NCBI RefSeq assembly: GCF_007183175.1
Contig: NZ_AP019807.1
Coordinates: 3,220,001-3,284,000, forward strand
Direction of reading: 5' to 3'
Source of the DNA: Microbulbifer sp. GL-2
GTDB lineage: Bacteria > Pseudomonadota > Gammaproteobacteria > Pseudomonadales > Cellvibrionaceae
DNA length: 64,000 nucleotides
Under the pieces are notes generated by a model. That model saw nothing but the letters and a program-made list of their open reading frames with translations, did no database searches and was not told the DNA's origin. The position numbers and the translations under genes were made by a program. Positions within the stretch are counted from its first letter, which is position 1. Every line of letters starts with the position of its first letter. Below are positions 8,286-16,842 of the stretch, piece by piece.

Positions 8286-8993
8286 CTACATCTGGCCAGC
8301 TGTGCCTTCGGCATCTTTTCCTTGTCTACCACCAAACCAACCAAGCAGTTGCTTTAGCTTGTGGGACAATTTGCCGCGCTTGGCTTTCCTCTCCATGTCG
8401 GCAGCACTCACCAACCAAGCTACCTGGATAACCAATCGTTGGCCTTCGAAAGGCAAGTGGCCGTGGAAAGAGTTTTCCGCGCGCTTAAAGGCTGCAAGGG
8501 TCCCGTAAACAGGTGAGACTTCAGGGGCAACGGTATCTTCAAAATCGTCGATGCGCTTCAGAAAGCGCAGGCAGCCATTCCCATCTACAGTCCACTCAGG
8601 GTTGAGGTAGAGTAGGGCAGTGGCGATTTTTGATTTACCGTCGGTATGTATCCTGCCGTGGCGCTTCTTCAAAGTACGGCTGATGGAGACATAAGTCGGG
8701 TATTGGGAGAGCTTTTCAATACCCAGGTTTTCACCGATAGTATCGGCAAATTTCGGGTCGGTAAATTGGGTAATCAAAGAGTTAATGGAAGCCCCGCACT
8801 CATCCTTTTCATGGGGTAAGTAGCCAGCACCCTTAAGATGAGGGAAGTCCTCAATGAATGAGGACATCATTTCCTCGTTCAAAACTTTCCGGGCTACAAA
8901 GAATGGGAAGGGCTGGCGGTTAATCAGGATATCTTCGCCGGTCAGAGAGCTGGCATTGAGCCAGCGGCTGGCTTCAGCAGCAGGGCTAGTCAT
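8286..8993 (-). CDS. 2-oxoglutarate-Fe(II) oxygenase family protein
   Basis: The 235-residue protein has the prolyl-hydroxylase-type double-stranded beta-helix core. The metal-binding HxD motif is seen in GRIHTDGKSK (near 115), and the distal His in ENSFHGH (near 180) is followed by an Arg in EGQRLVIQV that should bind 2-oxoglutarate. The C-terminus is a basic tail (KRKAKRGKLSHKLKQLL), possibly for membrane or nucleic acid contact. The substrate is unknown. It is divergent from ccmA across about 310 bp. Confidence 0.82.
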   Translation of the reverse strand: MTSPAAEASRWLNASSLTGEDILINRQPFPFFVARKVLNEEMMSSFIEDFPHLKGAGYLPHEKDECGASINSLITQFTDPKFADTIGENLGIEKLSQYPTYVSISRTLKKRHGRIHTDGKSKIATALLYLNPEWTVDGNGCLRFLKRIDDFEDTVAPEVSPVYGTLAAFKRAENSFHGHLPFEGQRLVIQVAWLVSAADMERKAKRGKLSHKLKQLLGWFGGRQGKDAEGTAGQM

Positions 8994-9259
8994 TATCGTG
9001 CATCCTTACAAACGGGGCTGGTTTGGCCACCGAATCACATCGAAGTTTCTTATGATGTCGACCGCAGAGTTTCAGCCCTTATCCGTCCGGGCATACGGCA
9101 CTTGGTACCGCCTCACGACAGTGTGAAAATATCAGAGGTAGGCACCGGGGCCAATACCAGCGTACAAATATCTGTCCAATTTCAGGCTTGGCCTTGCTTG
9201 AAATCAACAGCCTGTGAGATAGGTTGTGTTGAATACCATGCAATTGGTGCAAGTGCCGG

Positions 9260-9265
9260 TATAAT
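9260..9265 (+). promoter_or_regulatory. candidate -10 element for the ccm operon
   Basis: A perfect TATAAT lies 38 bp upstream of the ccmA ATG, followed by a GC-containing discriminator. No good -35 hexamer is seen 16-18 bp upstream, so activation by a regulator is possible. The rest of 8994-9303 holds no gene. Confidence 0.5.
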
Positions 9266-9303
9266 GCCGATCAGATTTTCGTCAGAGTGGTTTTATCTAA
9301 GCA

Positions 9304-9978
9304 ATGTCTGTGACTCCCAAGTCCCCAGCTGTATTGCAAGTGCGCGACCTCGCCTGTGAAAGGGATGGCCGGCGTTTGTTTGAGGGCCTTGATTTCTCAC
9401 TCCCTGGAGGGGCTGCAATTCAGGTGAAAGGCAGTAACGGCGCGGGCAAAACTACGCTGCTGCGCACCTTGATTGGCAGTGCCAGTGAATTCAGTGGTGA
9501 GATACTCTGGTGTGGTAATCCATTCCCAACGGCATTGCGTAGCATGCGCGAGTCCCTGCTATATATCGGCCATCGTGGTGGTATACGGGCGGGGCTGACA
9601 CCCCTGGAGAACCTCACCTGGTATGGTGCGGATCATGAGTCAGCCCTGCTGGCTTTGGACAGAGTAGACCTGTTCGGTTTTGAACATAGCCTGTGCCACA
9701 GCCTGTCTGCCGGCCAGAATCGTCGCGTGGCTTTGGCGCGTATGTTCTTGCCGCAGGCGCCGTGCCTGTGGATTCTCGATGAGCCCTTAACAGCATTGGA
9801 TATTGCCGGGGTGGCGGCGCTGGAAAAACAGATGTCCGCACATATCGAAAAAGGTGGTTCCATCCTGCTGACCTCTCACCAGCCCTTGGCTTTGGCAGGG
9901 CTTGATTTCGTTGACCTTTCTGACTTTTTGGTCGAGGAATCTTTTGCCGATATGGGGGGAGCGCATGTCTTCAACTGA
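9304..9978 (+). CDS. ccmA: heme exporter ATP-binding protein CcmA
   Basis: This is the ABC ATPase of the CcmABCD complex that releases heme-loaded CcmE in cytochrome c maturation (System I). In the 224 residues, Walker A GSNGAGKTT is at 43-51, the signature LSAGQ at 134-138 and Walker B LWILDE at 155-160. It is the first gene of ccmABCDEFG and its 3' end overlaps ccmB by 14 nt, so translational coupling is likely. Confidence 0.95.
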   Translation: MSVTPKSPAVLQVRDLACERDGRRLFEGLDFSLPGGAAIQVKGSNGAGKTTLLRTLIGSASEFSGEILWCGNPFPTALRSMRESLLYIGHRGGIRAGLTPLENLTWYGADHESALLALDRVDLFGFEHSLCHSLSAGQNRRVALARMFLPQAPCLWILDEPLTALDIAGVAALEKQMSAHIEKGGSILLTSHQPLALAGLDFVDLSDFLVEESFADMGGAHVFN

Positions 9979-10678
9979 TGTCCAATCCCCGGTGAGTGGT
10001 GCCCGTATAAGCCCTGGCTTTATTGCTCTTTTCAGGATTGAAATGCTATTGGCCCTGCGCAAGCGGGCAGATATTGCCAATCCCCTGCTGTTTTTTGTCA
10101 CAGTGCTTGCGCTTCTGCCCCTGGGGGTAGGACCGGAGCCCGAATTATTGGCGAAGATGGCCCCCGGCATGATCTGGGTGATGGCCCTGCTCGCTACCAT
10201 GCTCTCCCAGGAAAGTTTGTTCCGCGGAGACTTTGAGGATGGGACTCTGGAGCAGCTAACCCTGCTGCCACAGCCGCTGTATTTCGCCGTGTTGGCGAAG
10301 TCCTTGGCGCACTGGATAGCCACCGGTTTGCCCCTGGCACTTTTGTCGCCTTTGTTGGCTCTGATGCTGAACCTCCCCGCTGAGGGGTATTTTTGCCTGT
10401 TTATTTCGCTGTTCCTGGGGACGGCGAGCCTTAGTTTGATTGGTGCAATTGGTGCGGCGCTTACAGTGGCTCTGCGTCGCCCCGGTTTACTGCTGGCGCT
10501 AATTGTTATGCCCTTGTATGTGCCCGTGCTAATCTTCGGCACCGGCGCGGTACAGGCGGCTATTGATGGCTATGCCTACAGCGCACAGTTGGCGATTTTG
10601 GCGGCCCTACTGGCTGCTGCTGCGGCTCTGGCCCCGCTCGCTGCTGCTGGGGCAATACGTATCAGCCTGGATAATTGA
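9965..10678 (+). CDS. ccmB: heme exporter membrane protein CcmB
   Basis: The 237-residue membrane subunit of the CcmAB ABC transporter has about six hydrophobic segments. It contains the family's N-terminal motif region RIEMLLALRKRADIANPLLFF and the sequence EDGTLEQLTLLPQPLY. The start at the ATG inside the end of ccmA is chosen because upstream in-frame residues are the shifted ccmA tail. ccmC follows after 13 nt. Confidence 0.95.
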   Translation: MSSTDVQSPVSGARISPGFIALFRIEMLLALRKRADIANPLLFFVTVLALLPLGVGPEPELLAKMAPGMIWVMALLATMLSQESLFRGDFEDGTLEQLTLLPQPLYFAVLAKSLAHWIATGLPLALLSPLLALMLNLPAEGYFCLFISLFLGTASLSLIGAIGAALTVALRRPGLLLALIVMPLYVPVLIFGTGAVQAAIDGYAYSAQLAILAALLAAAAALAPLAAAGAIRISLDN

Positions 10679-10691
10679 TTCGGAGGTCTTC

Positions 10692-11435
10692 TTGGCTTGG
10701 CAATGGTTTCACCGTTTAGGTTCGCCGCGTTGGTTTTACCAGAAGACCAGTGCATGGCTTCCCTGGTTGGCACTGGCTAGTGTTGTACTGTTGGCAGTGG
10801 GTACTGTGTGGGGGCTCGGGTTTGCTCCGGAAGATGCCAAGCAGGGCAATAGCTACCGCATTATTTTTATTCATGTCCCAGCTGCCTTCCTGGCCCTGGC
10901 CGGTTATTACATCATGGCGATCAGTGGGGCTATTGGCCTTATCTGGAAGATGAAACTCTCCTTTGCTGTGATGCGGGCCGCAGCGCCTATCGGCGCGGTG
11001 CTAACTTTTATCTCCCTTTTTACCGGTGCCGTATGGGGTAAGCCCACCTGGGGTACTTACTGGGTGTGGGATGCACGTATCACCTCGATGTTGATTCTGC
11101 TGTTCCTGTATATCGGCGTAATGGCACTGTCCCAGGCAGTCAGCCGCGAGCAAGTGGCTGACAAAGCCTGTGCGCTGCTTGCGTTGGTCGGCACAGTCAA
11201 TATCCCGATTATCTACAAGTCGGTGGATTGGTGGTTTACCCTGCATCAGCCCGCCACTATCCGCCTGACAGAGTCCAGCAGCATTGACCCAAGCATGTTC
11301 TATCCGCTGCTGACAATGATTATCGGCTTCTACTGTATGTATGCCTGGATCTTGCTGACCCACACCCGCACCCTGCTGCTACGTCGTGAGATACGCACTA
11401 ATTGGGTACAGCAGGAACTGGCAGGGGGAAAATAA
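10692..11435 (+). CDS. ccmC: heme handling protein CcmC
   Basis: The 247-residue protein has six transmembrane segments. It carries the tryptophan-rich WGTYWVWDA motif (about 120-128) flanked by His61 (FIHVPA) and His185 (TLHQPA), which bind heme for transfer to CcmE. The start is assigned to TTG, because GGAGG lies 5 nt upstream and the N-terminus then aligns with the MWKTLHQLAIPPRLYQ start of E. coli CcmC. No ATG or GTG is available nearby. The ccmD ATG follows the stop by 1 nt. Confidence 0.93.
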   Translation: MAWQWFHRLGSPRWFYQKTSAWLPWLALASVVLLAVGTVWGLGFAPEDAKQGNSYRIIFIHVPAAFLALAGYYIMAISGAIGLIWKMKLSFAVMRAAAPIGAVLTFISLFTGAVWGKPTWGTYWVWDARITSMLILLFLYIGVMALSQAVSREQVADKACALLALVGTVNIPIIYKSVDWWFTLHQPATIRLTESSSIDPSMFYPLLTMIIGFYCMYAWILLTHTRTLLLRREIRTNWVQQELAGGK

Positions 11436-11436
11436 T

Positions 11437-11661
11437 ATGCAGTTTCAATTTACCAGTTTTGCAGATTTTATGGCGATGGATGGGCACGGCATCTATGTGT
11501 GGGTTTCCTACGCCATCACTTTTTCCGCGCTTGCCGCTATGGCTCTTTACCCTCTGCTTACCCGTCGTCGCCTGCAGCGGGAGTTGCAGTACCAGCAGCG
11601 TATTGCGAAGCGCCGTCGTAGGATGAAAGAGGAACGGCAAGTTGTGGAGGAGACGGCATAG
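11437..11661 (+). CDS. ccmD: heme exporter subunit CcmD
   Basis: This is a 74-residue protein with one transmembrane segment (about 20-40, VWVSYAITFSALAAMALYPL), followed by a strongly basic coiled tail (LTRRRLQRELQYQQRIAKRRRR). This is the usual CcmD architecture. CcmD stabilises CcmC-CcmE and is needed to release holo-CcmE. The ATG directly follows the ccmC stop. Confidence 0.9.
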   Translation: MQFQFTSFADFMAMDGHGIYVWVSYAITFSALAAMALYPLLTRRRLQRELQYQQRIAKRRRRMKEERQVVEETA

Positions 11662-11762
11662 GCAGTGCCGCCTCGCAGTTTTAGATTTAGTTGTTTGTCC
11701 GGTCGAAACCGCAACCCAGCTAACAAGATCAAAACTTAAATTTATGGAGTTCAACTAAGACA

Positions 11763-12212
11763 ATGCATCCTGTACGCAAGCAACGCCTGATCCTGGTACT
11801 TGTCCTGGTCACCTTGTCTAGTGTCGCAGTGGGTTTTGTAACCTATGCGATGCGTGAAAATATGGATTATTTCTATGCGCCAAGCGCTTTTGCGGCCGGG
11901 GAAGTACCCTTTGAGAAGCGTATTCGCGCGGGTGGCTGTGTGGTACCGGGTAGTGTGCAGCGCTCTGATGATAGCCTGGATGTGCAGTTTGTTATTACCG
12001 ATGGTGAAGCTGAGTTGTCGGTTGTATTCGACAAGATCCTGCCGGACCTGTTTGCCGAAGGTGAGGCTGCGGTTATTACCGGGCAGCTGATGCAGAACGG
12101 TACTATGCGTGCAGACCAGGTGCTGGCCAAGCACGATGAAAATTATACTCCGCCAGAAGTTGCGGAAAGTATGGTTTCCCACAAGGGCTGCACTGATGGA
12201 GCGAAAATATGA
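11763..12212 (+). CDS. ccmE: heme chaperone CcmE
   Basis: The 149-residue periplasmic heme chaperone has an N-terminal membrane anchor (about 8-28), an OB-fold core with RAGGCVVPGSV and DGEAELSVVFD, and the covalent heme attachment site KHDENYTPPE. His124 is the covalent heme ligand and Tyr128 the axial ligand. It sits 101 bp after ccmD and overlaps ccmF by 4 nt. Confidence 0.96.
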   Translation: MHPVRKQRLILVLVLVTLSSVAVGFVTYAMRENMDYFYAPSAFAAGEVPFEKRIRAGGCVVPGSVQRSDDSLDVQFVITDGEAELSVVFDKILPDLFAEGEAAVITGQLMQNGTMRADQVLAKHDENYTPPEVAESMVSHKGCTDGAKI

Positions 12213-14194
12213 CTCCTGAGTTAGGCCATTTTGCACTGGTTGCAGGCCTGCTGCTTTCCATTGCCCTGGCGGCCTTGCCCATAGCCGGCAGTTACACCTC
12301 TCGCCCCCTGTGGATGGACGCGGGACGTCCTTTGGCATTGGGGGTATTTGCATTTGTATTGATCGCCTTTGCCTGCCTGACCGTTGCCTTTGTACAGAGC
12401 GATTTCACGGTTAATTACGTTGCCAAGAACTCCAATAGCATCCTGCCTGTTTACTATAAAGTAACCGCAGTTTGGGGTGGCCATGAAGGCTCTATACTTT
12501 TATGGCTCCTGATTCAGGCTGGTTGGGCGGCAGCAGTTGCGATGTTTGGCCGCCAGTTGCCGCCAGAGTTGTCCGCTCGGGTGCTGTCTGTGATGGGCAT
12601 GATATTGATCGGCTTCTTCCTGTTTATTCTGCTTACCTCCAACCCGTTTGACCGCACCCTGCCATTCCCACCAATGGAGGGCTCAGATCTGAATCCGCTG
12701 TTGCAGGATCCCGGTATGATCTTCCACCCACCTCTATTGTATATGGGGTATGTGGGATTCTCGGTTGCCTTTGCCTTTGCTATCGCGGCCTTGCTCGGAG
12801 GGCAGCTGGATGCAGTGTGGGCTCGCTGGGCCAGACCCTGGACAGCAGTGGCCTGGGCATTCCTTACTTTGGGTATTGCCCTTGGAAGCTGGTGGGCCTA
12901 CTACGAACTTGGCTGGGGAGGCTGGTGGTTCTGGGACCCAGTGGAGAATGCGTCCCTGATGCCGTGGTTAGTGGGTACAGCTCTACTGCATTCCCTGGCT
13001 GTGACAGAGAAACGTGGCCTGTTCAAGAGCTGGACCATTTTATTGGCGATATTCGCCTTCAGCCTGAGCCTGCTGGGTACTTTCCTGGTGCGTTCCGGTG
13101 TTATTACTTCAGTTCACGCCTTCGCGACCGACCCGCTGCGCGGCAGTTTTATTCTGGGATTCCTGGCGTTGGTTGTCGGTCTCTCTTTATTGTTGTTTGC
13201 CCTGCGTGCTCCTTCTGTCAGCGCACGCAGCGTATTTTCCTTCCGTTCCCTGGAGACCTTCCTGCTCGGCAATAACATTTTGCTGATCCTGATTATGGGG
13301 ATGGTACTGACCGGTACTCTATATCCCTTAGTGGCGGACGCCTTGAACCTGGGCAAGATCAGTGTGGGAGCGCCTTTCTTCAACTTGTTCTTTGTTCCCT
13401 TAATGGTGGCCTTGTGCTTACTGCTGGGTATGGGAGTACATGCAAACTGGAAAGACAGCCGTTGGGACAAACTGTTGAGCACATGGCGTTTGCCTTTCCT
13501 GGCAGCGTTGGTAATCGCCCTGGTCTGGCCATTGGCGTTTGATCATTATCATTGGGGCGCAGTGTTTGGGATTTTTGTCGGCGCCTGGGTATTTTGTGCA
13601 AGCCTCGCCGACATCGTGTCCAAGACCCGCAATGCAAAATCTTTTGTTGCCGGCTTAGGGCGTCAGCGCGCCAGTTATTACGGTATGCACCTCGCTCATA
13701 TCGGCTTGGCTGTAGCGGTACTCGGGGTTGTATTGACCACGGTATACAGTGTGGAAGAGGACCTGCGTATGGGGGCCGGCGACAGCTACCAAATGGCTGG
13801 TTACGATTTCCGGTTTGACGGCGTGCGCTTGGCCCAGGGCCCCAATTACCGTGCCTTTGAGGGAGTACTGCACGTCCGTAAAAACGGTGAGCCTGTAGCC
13901 GAATTGCACCCGCAAAAGCGCAATTATTTTTCTGGTGGCAACACTATGACGGAAGCGGCTATCGATACCGGCCTGTTTCGCGATATTTACGTAGCATTGG
14001 GTGAACCGATGGATCGCAGTAATCCCAGTGGAGATTGGGCTGTGCGCCTGCAATATAAGGCATTCGTTGTGTGGATTTGGCTCGGTGCCATGCTGATGTC
14101 TATTGGCGGTGGTATTGCAGTTGCGGATAAGCGCTACCGTAAGGCCAAAGCGGCTCGCCAGGTGCCGATTTCAAGCAATGTAGCTACTGCGTAG
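12209..14194 (+). CDS. ccmF: cytochrome c heme lyase subunit CcmF
   Basis: This is a 661-residue polytopic protein with about 15 transmembrane segments. It has the WWD domain (YYELGWGGWWFWDPVEN, about 231-247) and downstream conserved His residues, including AHIGLAVAV near 495. CcmF joins heme from CcmE to apocytochrome together with CcmH/CcmI. Its start overlaps the ccmE stop (ATGA type), and it is followed by ccmG after 17 nt. Confidence 0.96.
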   Translation: MTPELGHFALVAGLLLSIALAALPIAGSYTSRPLWMDAGRPLALGVFAFVLIAFACLTVAFVQSDFTVNYVAKNSNSILPVYYKVTAVWGGHEGSILLWLLIQAGWAAAVAMFGRQLPPELSARVLSVMGMILIGFFLFILLTSNPFDRTLPFPPMEGSDLNPLLQDPGMIFHPPLLYMGYVGFSVAFAFAIAALLGGQLDAVWARWARPWTAVAWAFLTLGIALGSWWAYYELGWGGWWFWDPVENASLMPWLVGTALLHSLAVTEKRGLFKSWTILLAIFAFSLSLLGTFLVRSGVITSVHAFATDPLRGSFILGFLALVVGLSLLLFALRAPSVSARSVFSFRSLETFLLGNNILLILIMGMVLTGTLYPLVADALNLGKISVGAPFFNLFFVPLMVALCLLLGMGVHANWKDSRWDKLLSTWRLPFLAALVIALVWPLAFDHYHWGAVFGIFVGAWVFCASLADIVSKTRNAKSFVAGLGRQRASYYGMHLAHIGLAVAVLGVVLTTVYSVEEDLRMGAGDSYQMAGYDFRFDGVRLAQGPNYRAFEGVLHVRKNGEPVAELHPQKRNYFSGGNTMTEAAIDTGLFRDIYVALGEPMDRSNPSGDWAVRLQYKAFVVWIWLGAMLMSIGGGIAVADKRYRKAKAARQVPISSNVATA

Positions 14195-14211
14195 TTTTTG
14201 GGATAGGTGCT

Positions 14212-14796
14212 ATGTCCAGATTGAAACTGTTCTTGCCGCTGATTATTTTTATTGCGTTGGCCACGCTCTTTTGGCGTGGCCTGTACCTGAACCCACAGGA
14301 AATGCCCTCGGCACTGCTGAATAAGCCGGTGCCAGACTTTTCCCTTGAGAAGGTTGCTGATAACAGCCAGCTGGTGCAAAAAGGCGACCTGCCCAAGGGG
14401 CCTCATCTGCTCAACGTTTGGGCAACCTGGTGTGTAGCTTGCCGAGTGGAACACCCCTACCTGAATGCCTTGGCGGAACAGGGCGTCCCTATCATCGGGA
14501 TCAATATGAAGGATGAGGATGATGCTGCGATCAAGTGGTTGGATAAATTCCACAATCCTTATCTCTATAGTCTCGCCGATAGGGAAGGGCGCCTGGCCCT
14601 CGACTTGGGTGTTTTCGGTGCTCCGGAAACTTTCCTGGTAGATGCCGAGGGCACAATCCGCTGTAAGCATGTGGGGGTGGTGGATAATAAAGTGTGGCAA
14701 ACCAAGCTGCAGCCACTTTACGAAAGGCTGAAGAGCCAGCGTTGGGATGAATTTGCCGGTGACTTATCAGATTCCCTCATTTCCCGTTGTCAGTGA
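14212..14796 (+). CDS. ccmG: thiol:disulfide interchange protein CcmG/DsbE
   Basis: The 194-residue membrane-anchored thioredoxin has an N-terminal transmembrane segment (about 5-24) and the active site WCVAC (Cys74, Cys77). It has the GVFGAPETFLVD segment containing the cis-Pro of the family. It keeps apocytochrome CxxCH cysteines reduced. Its 3' end overlaps the next gene by 50 nt in another frame. In most ccm operons ccmH follows here; in this window ccmH lies about 20 kb away. Confidence 0.95.
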   Translation: MSRLKLFLPLIIFIALATLFWRGLYLNPQEMPSALLNKPVPDFSLEKVADNSQLVQKGDLPKGPHLLNVWATWCVACRVEHPYLNALAEQGVPIIGINMKDEDDAAIKWLDKFHNPYLYSLADREGRLALDLGVFGAPETFLVDAEGTIRCKHVGVVDNKVWQTKLQPLYERLKSQRWDEFAGDLSDSLISRCQ

Positions 14797-15352
14797 GACT
14801 GAAGAAAAGAAAAGCCGCTTTATCTGTTGGTTAGGGCCAATTGAAGATAAGGCGGATTTTCAAGGCCAGCTCGGCCTGATTCGCAGTAAATACCCCGATG
14901 CTAGCCACCATTGCACGGCAGTTGTTATCGGTAACCCTGACAACCCGGAAGTGATGCAGGCAGATGACGATGGTGAGCCTGGTGGCAGTGCGGGCCGCCC
15001 GATGCTGGAGCTGTTACTCAAACAGGGTATCGGCAATGTGGGGGCAATAGTGTCCCGATATTTTGGTGGTACCAAGCTAGGGGTAGGCGGTTTGATGCGG
15101 GCCTATCGCGGCTCTGTGGGCATGGCTCTGCAGAAAGTGAATCTCGAAACCTATGTACCGCTGGAGAATGTTTCTGTCGGCTGTGATTTTGCCCAGGAAT
15201 CCCGCCTGCGCTTTCTGGTTGGGCGGCATCAGGGCAATTGTGGAGTCGCGGAATATGCGACTAAAGTAATTGTTCCTATCTCCCTACCGAGAAATGAATG
15301 GCGGTCTCTGCGAATTCAGCTTAAGGCTGAAAGCTTTGACATACTGGACTAA
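14747..15352 (+). CDS. IMPACT/YigZ family protein
   Basis: The 201-residue protein shows the UPF0029/IMPACT N-terminal domain (KKSRFICWLGPIED, ASHHCTAV, DDGEPGGSAGRPML) and the IVSRYFGGTKLGVGGLMRAY signature near 102-121. A DUF1949-type C-terminal domain follows. The family binds nucleic acid or ribosomes and is linked to GCN2 inhibition in eukaryotes; the bacterial role is unclear. The ATG lies inside ccmG, giving a 50-nt overlap that suggests translational coupling. Its stop codon directly abuts the stop of the convergent CoA-transferase gene. Confidence 0.88.
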   Translation: MNLPVTYQIPSFPVVSETEEKKSRFICWLGPIEDKADFQGQLGLIRSKYPDASHHCTAVVIGNPDNPEVMQADDDGEPGGSAGRPMLELLLKQGIGNVGAIVSRYFGGTKLGVGGLMRAYRGSVGMALQKVNLETYVPLENVSVGCDFAQESRLRFLVGRHQGNCGVAEYATKVIVPISLPRNEWRSLRIQLKAESFDILD

Positions 15353-16552
15353 TTAAATAACCCCATTGCTCTTCAACTGTTTAATATCTGCTGCAGAATA
15401 TCCTAGCTCGGAGAGAATGTTGTAGTTGTCCTGACCCATTTCTGGAGCCTGTTTAAATTCCGGTAACTCATTGTCACAGTGAATCGGCGGTTTGAGAATT
15501 TTAATTTCCTCGCCATTTTTCCTGTATATAGACTGAATCCTCCCGTTTTCTGTGACAAAAGGGTTTGTTAATGCCTGCTCAACGTCATAAATGGGGGCGG
15601 ATGGTACACGTCCGGAAAACACCTCAAGCCATTCATCAGTAGTCTTTCCGGCGAGAGCTATGTCCAGAATTTCAGTGAGTTGATCGCGGTTTTTCAGGCG
15701 CGACTTAAAGGTTAAAAATCTGGGGTCAGTTATCAATTCGCAACGTCCAATAATCTTACATAACTCCGTCCAAAATTTTTCCTTATTGCACATGAGGTAA
15801 ATCCAGTCATCCTTGGTCCTATATAATTGACAGGGAGTTAAAGAGAAGTGAGCGGAACGAGGTGGTCGCTGCTGGTTGTGCCCGGCATTTAATTGCCACA
15901 TTGCTACATAGTTCAGGTTATACAGTGCATTATCAAATAAACTGACATCGATATCCCTCCCTTTACCTGTCTTCCTGGCATTGAGAATGCCTGATACCAG
16001 CCCGAGAGCCATGGCCACTCCGGTCGATAGGTCTACCAGCGACAAACCACAGCGGGCAGGGGGGCCGCTTGGCTCTCCGGTCAACTTGAAGTAACCGGCT
16101 TCTGCCTGCATCGGGTAATCGTAACCTGGCCAGGTTGCCCTCTCTCCACTTCTGCCAAAGGCAGTAAGATGTGCGCAGACAATTGCCGGGTTGACTTGCT
16201 CCAGAGCTGGGTAAGTTATTCCCAATTTTTCTGGTACATCACCACGCAGGTTATCAGTCAGGCCGTCAGCGGTTTCAACAAGCTTATGAAGAATTTTCTG
16301 TCCTTCTTCTGTCGTGAGATTAAGGGACAGACTGCGTTTATTGTGGTTAAGCCCCTGAAAGAAGAGGCTGTGATTATCGGATTCCTCGCCTTGCAGGAAA
16401 TATGGGCCGACACTGCGGGATACATCTCCACCATGGGAAACATCTTCAATTTTTATGACTTCAGCGCCTAAGTTGGCGAGGAATAAAGTTCCAAATGGTC
16501 CTGCGCCGTATTGCTCGACAGCAATCACTCGTACGCCAGATAGAGGGAGCAT
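15353..16552 (-). CDS. CaiB/BaiF (class III) CoA-transferase, likely C5-dicarboxylate specific
   Basis: The 399-residue protein follows the family III CoA-transferase pattern throughout: LSGVRVIAVEQYGAGPFGTL at the N-terminus, GAEVIKIED, and the catalytic Asp in SLVDLSTG (Asp174). It is divergent from a CitE-like lyase and a MaoC hydratase pair. Together they make the set activation-hydration-cleavage used for itaconate (Pseudomonas Ict is, as I recall, of this class), mesaconate or citramalate. The likely reaction is succinyl-CoA + dicarboxylate giving acyl-CoA + succinate. The substrate cannot be fixed from sequence. The stop codon abuts that of the IMPACT gene with no spacer and no terminator. 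Confidence 0.82.
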   Translation of the reverse strand: MLPLSGVRVIAVEQYGAGPFGTLFLANLGAEVIKIEDVSHGGDVSRSVGPYFLQGEESDNHSLFFQGLNHNKRSLSLNLTTEEGQKILHKLVETADGLTDNLRGDVPEKLGITYPALEQVNPAIVCAHLTAFGRSGERATWPGYDYPMQAEAGYFKLTGEPSGPPARCGLSLVDLSTGVAMALGLVSGILNARKTGKGRDIDVSLFDNALYNLNYVAMWQLNAGHNQQRPPRSAHFSLTPCQLYRTKDDWIYLMCNKEKFWTELCKIIGRCELITDPRFLTFKSRLKNRDQLTEILDIALAGKTTDEWLEVFSGRVPSAPIYDVEQALTNPFVTENGRIQSIYRKNGEEIKILKPPIHCDNELPEFKQAPEMGQDNYNILSELGYSAADIKQLKSNGVI

Positions 16553-16842
16553 AAAATAAACTACCAGTCACTGTATTCTATTATCACCAATCTTAGGACA
16601 GATAAAGATAGTGGGTGTTATTGGAAAGCAGCTTGTTTGTAGATTTTTAAGGTTCATTCACCTCCCCCCTTAATGCTATGCCAATTGTTTTTTGGGGTCG
16701 GATTTCAAACTTTTTATAGGTATCTGATTTCAGGTTATAAATGGCTGCTAATATGCTTGGGTGAATTAATTGTGCGTGTGTGTTGCAAAAGAAATAGCCA
16801 AATAACTAATAAAGTGCCTCTGGCAGGTTGGTGGTGGAGATA
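16553..16842. promoter_or_regulatory. divergent promoter region of the first CoA-transferase/lyase locus
   Basis: A 290-bp AT-rich region between the divergent CaiB and CitE-like genes. It must contain both promoters. No unambiguous -35/-10 pair or operator palindrome was recognised, and no regulator gene adjoins it. Confidence 0.4.

Noticed and set aside
9787..10542. A 251-codon minus-strand open frame across ccmA/ccmB
   Set aside because: It overlaps two confidently assigned genes, and its composition (Ser/Arg/Lys-rich, no motif) is that of a shadow frame.
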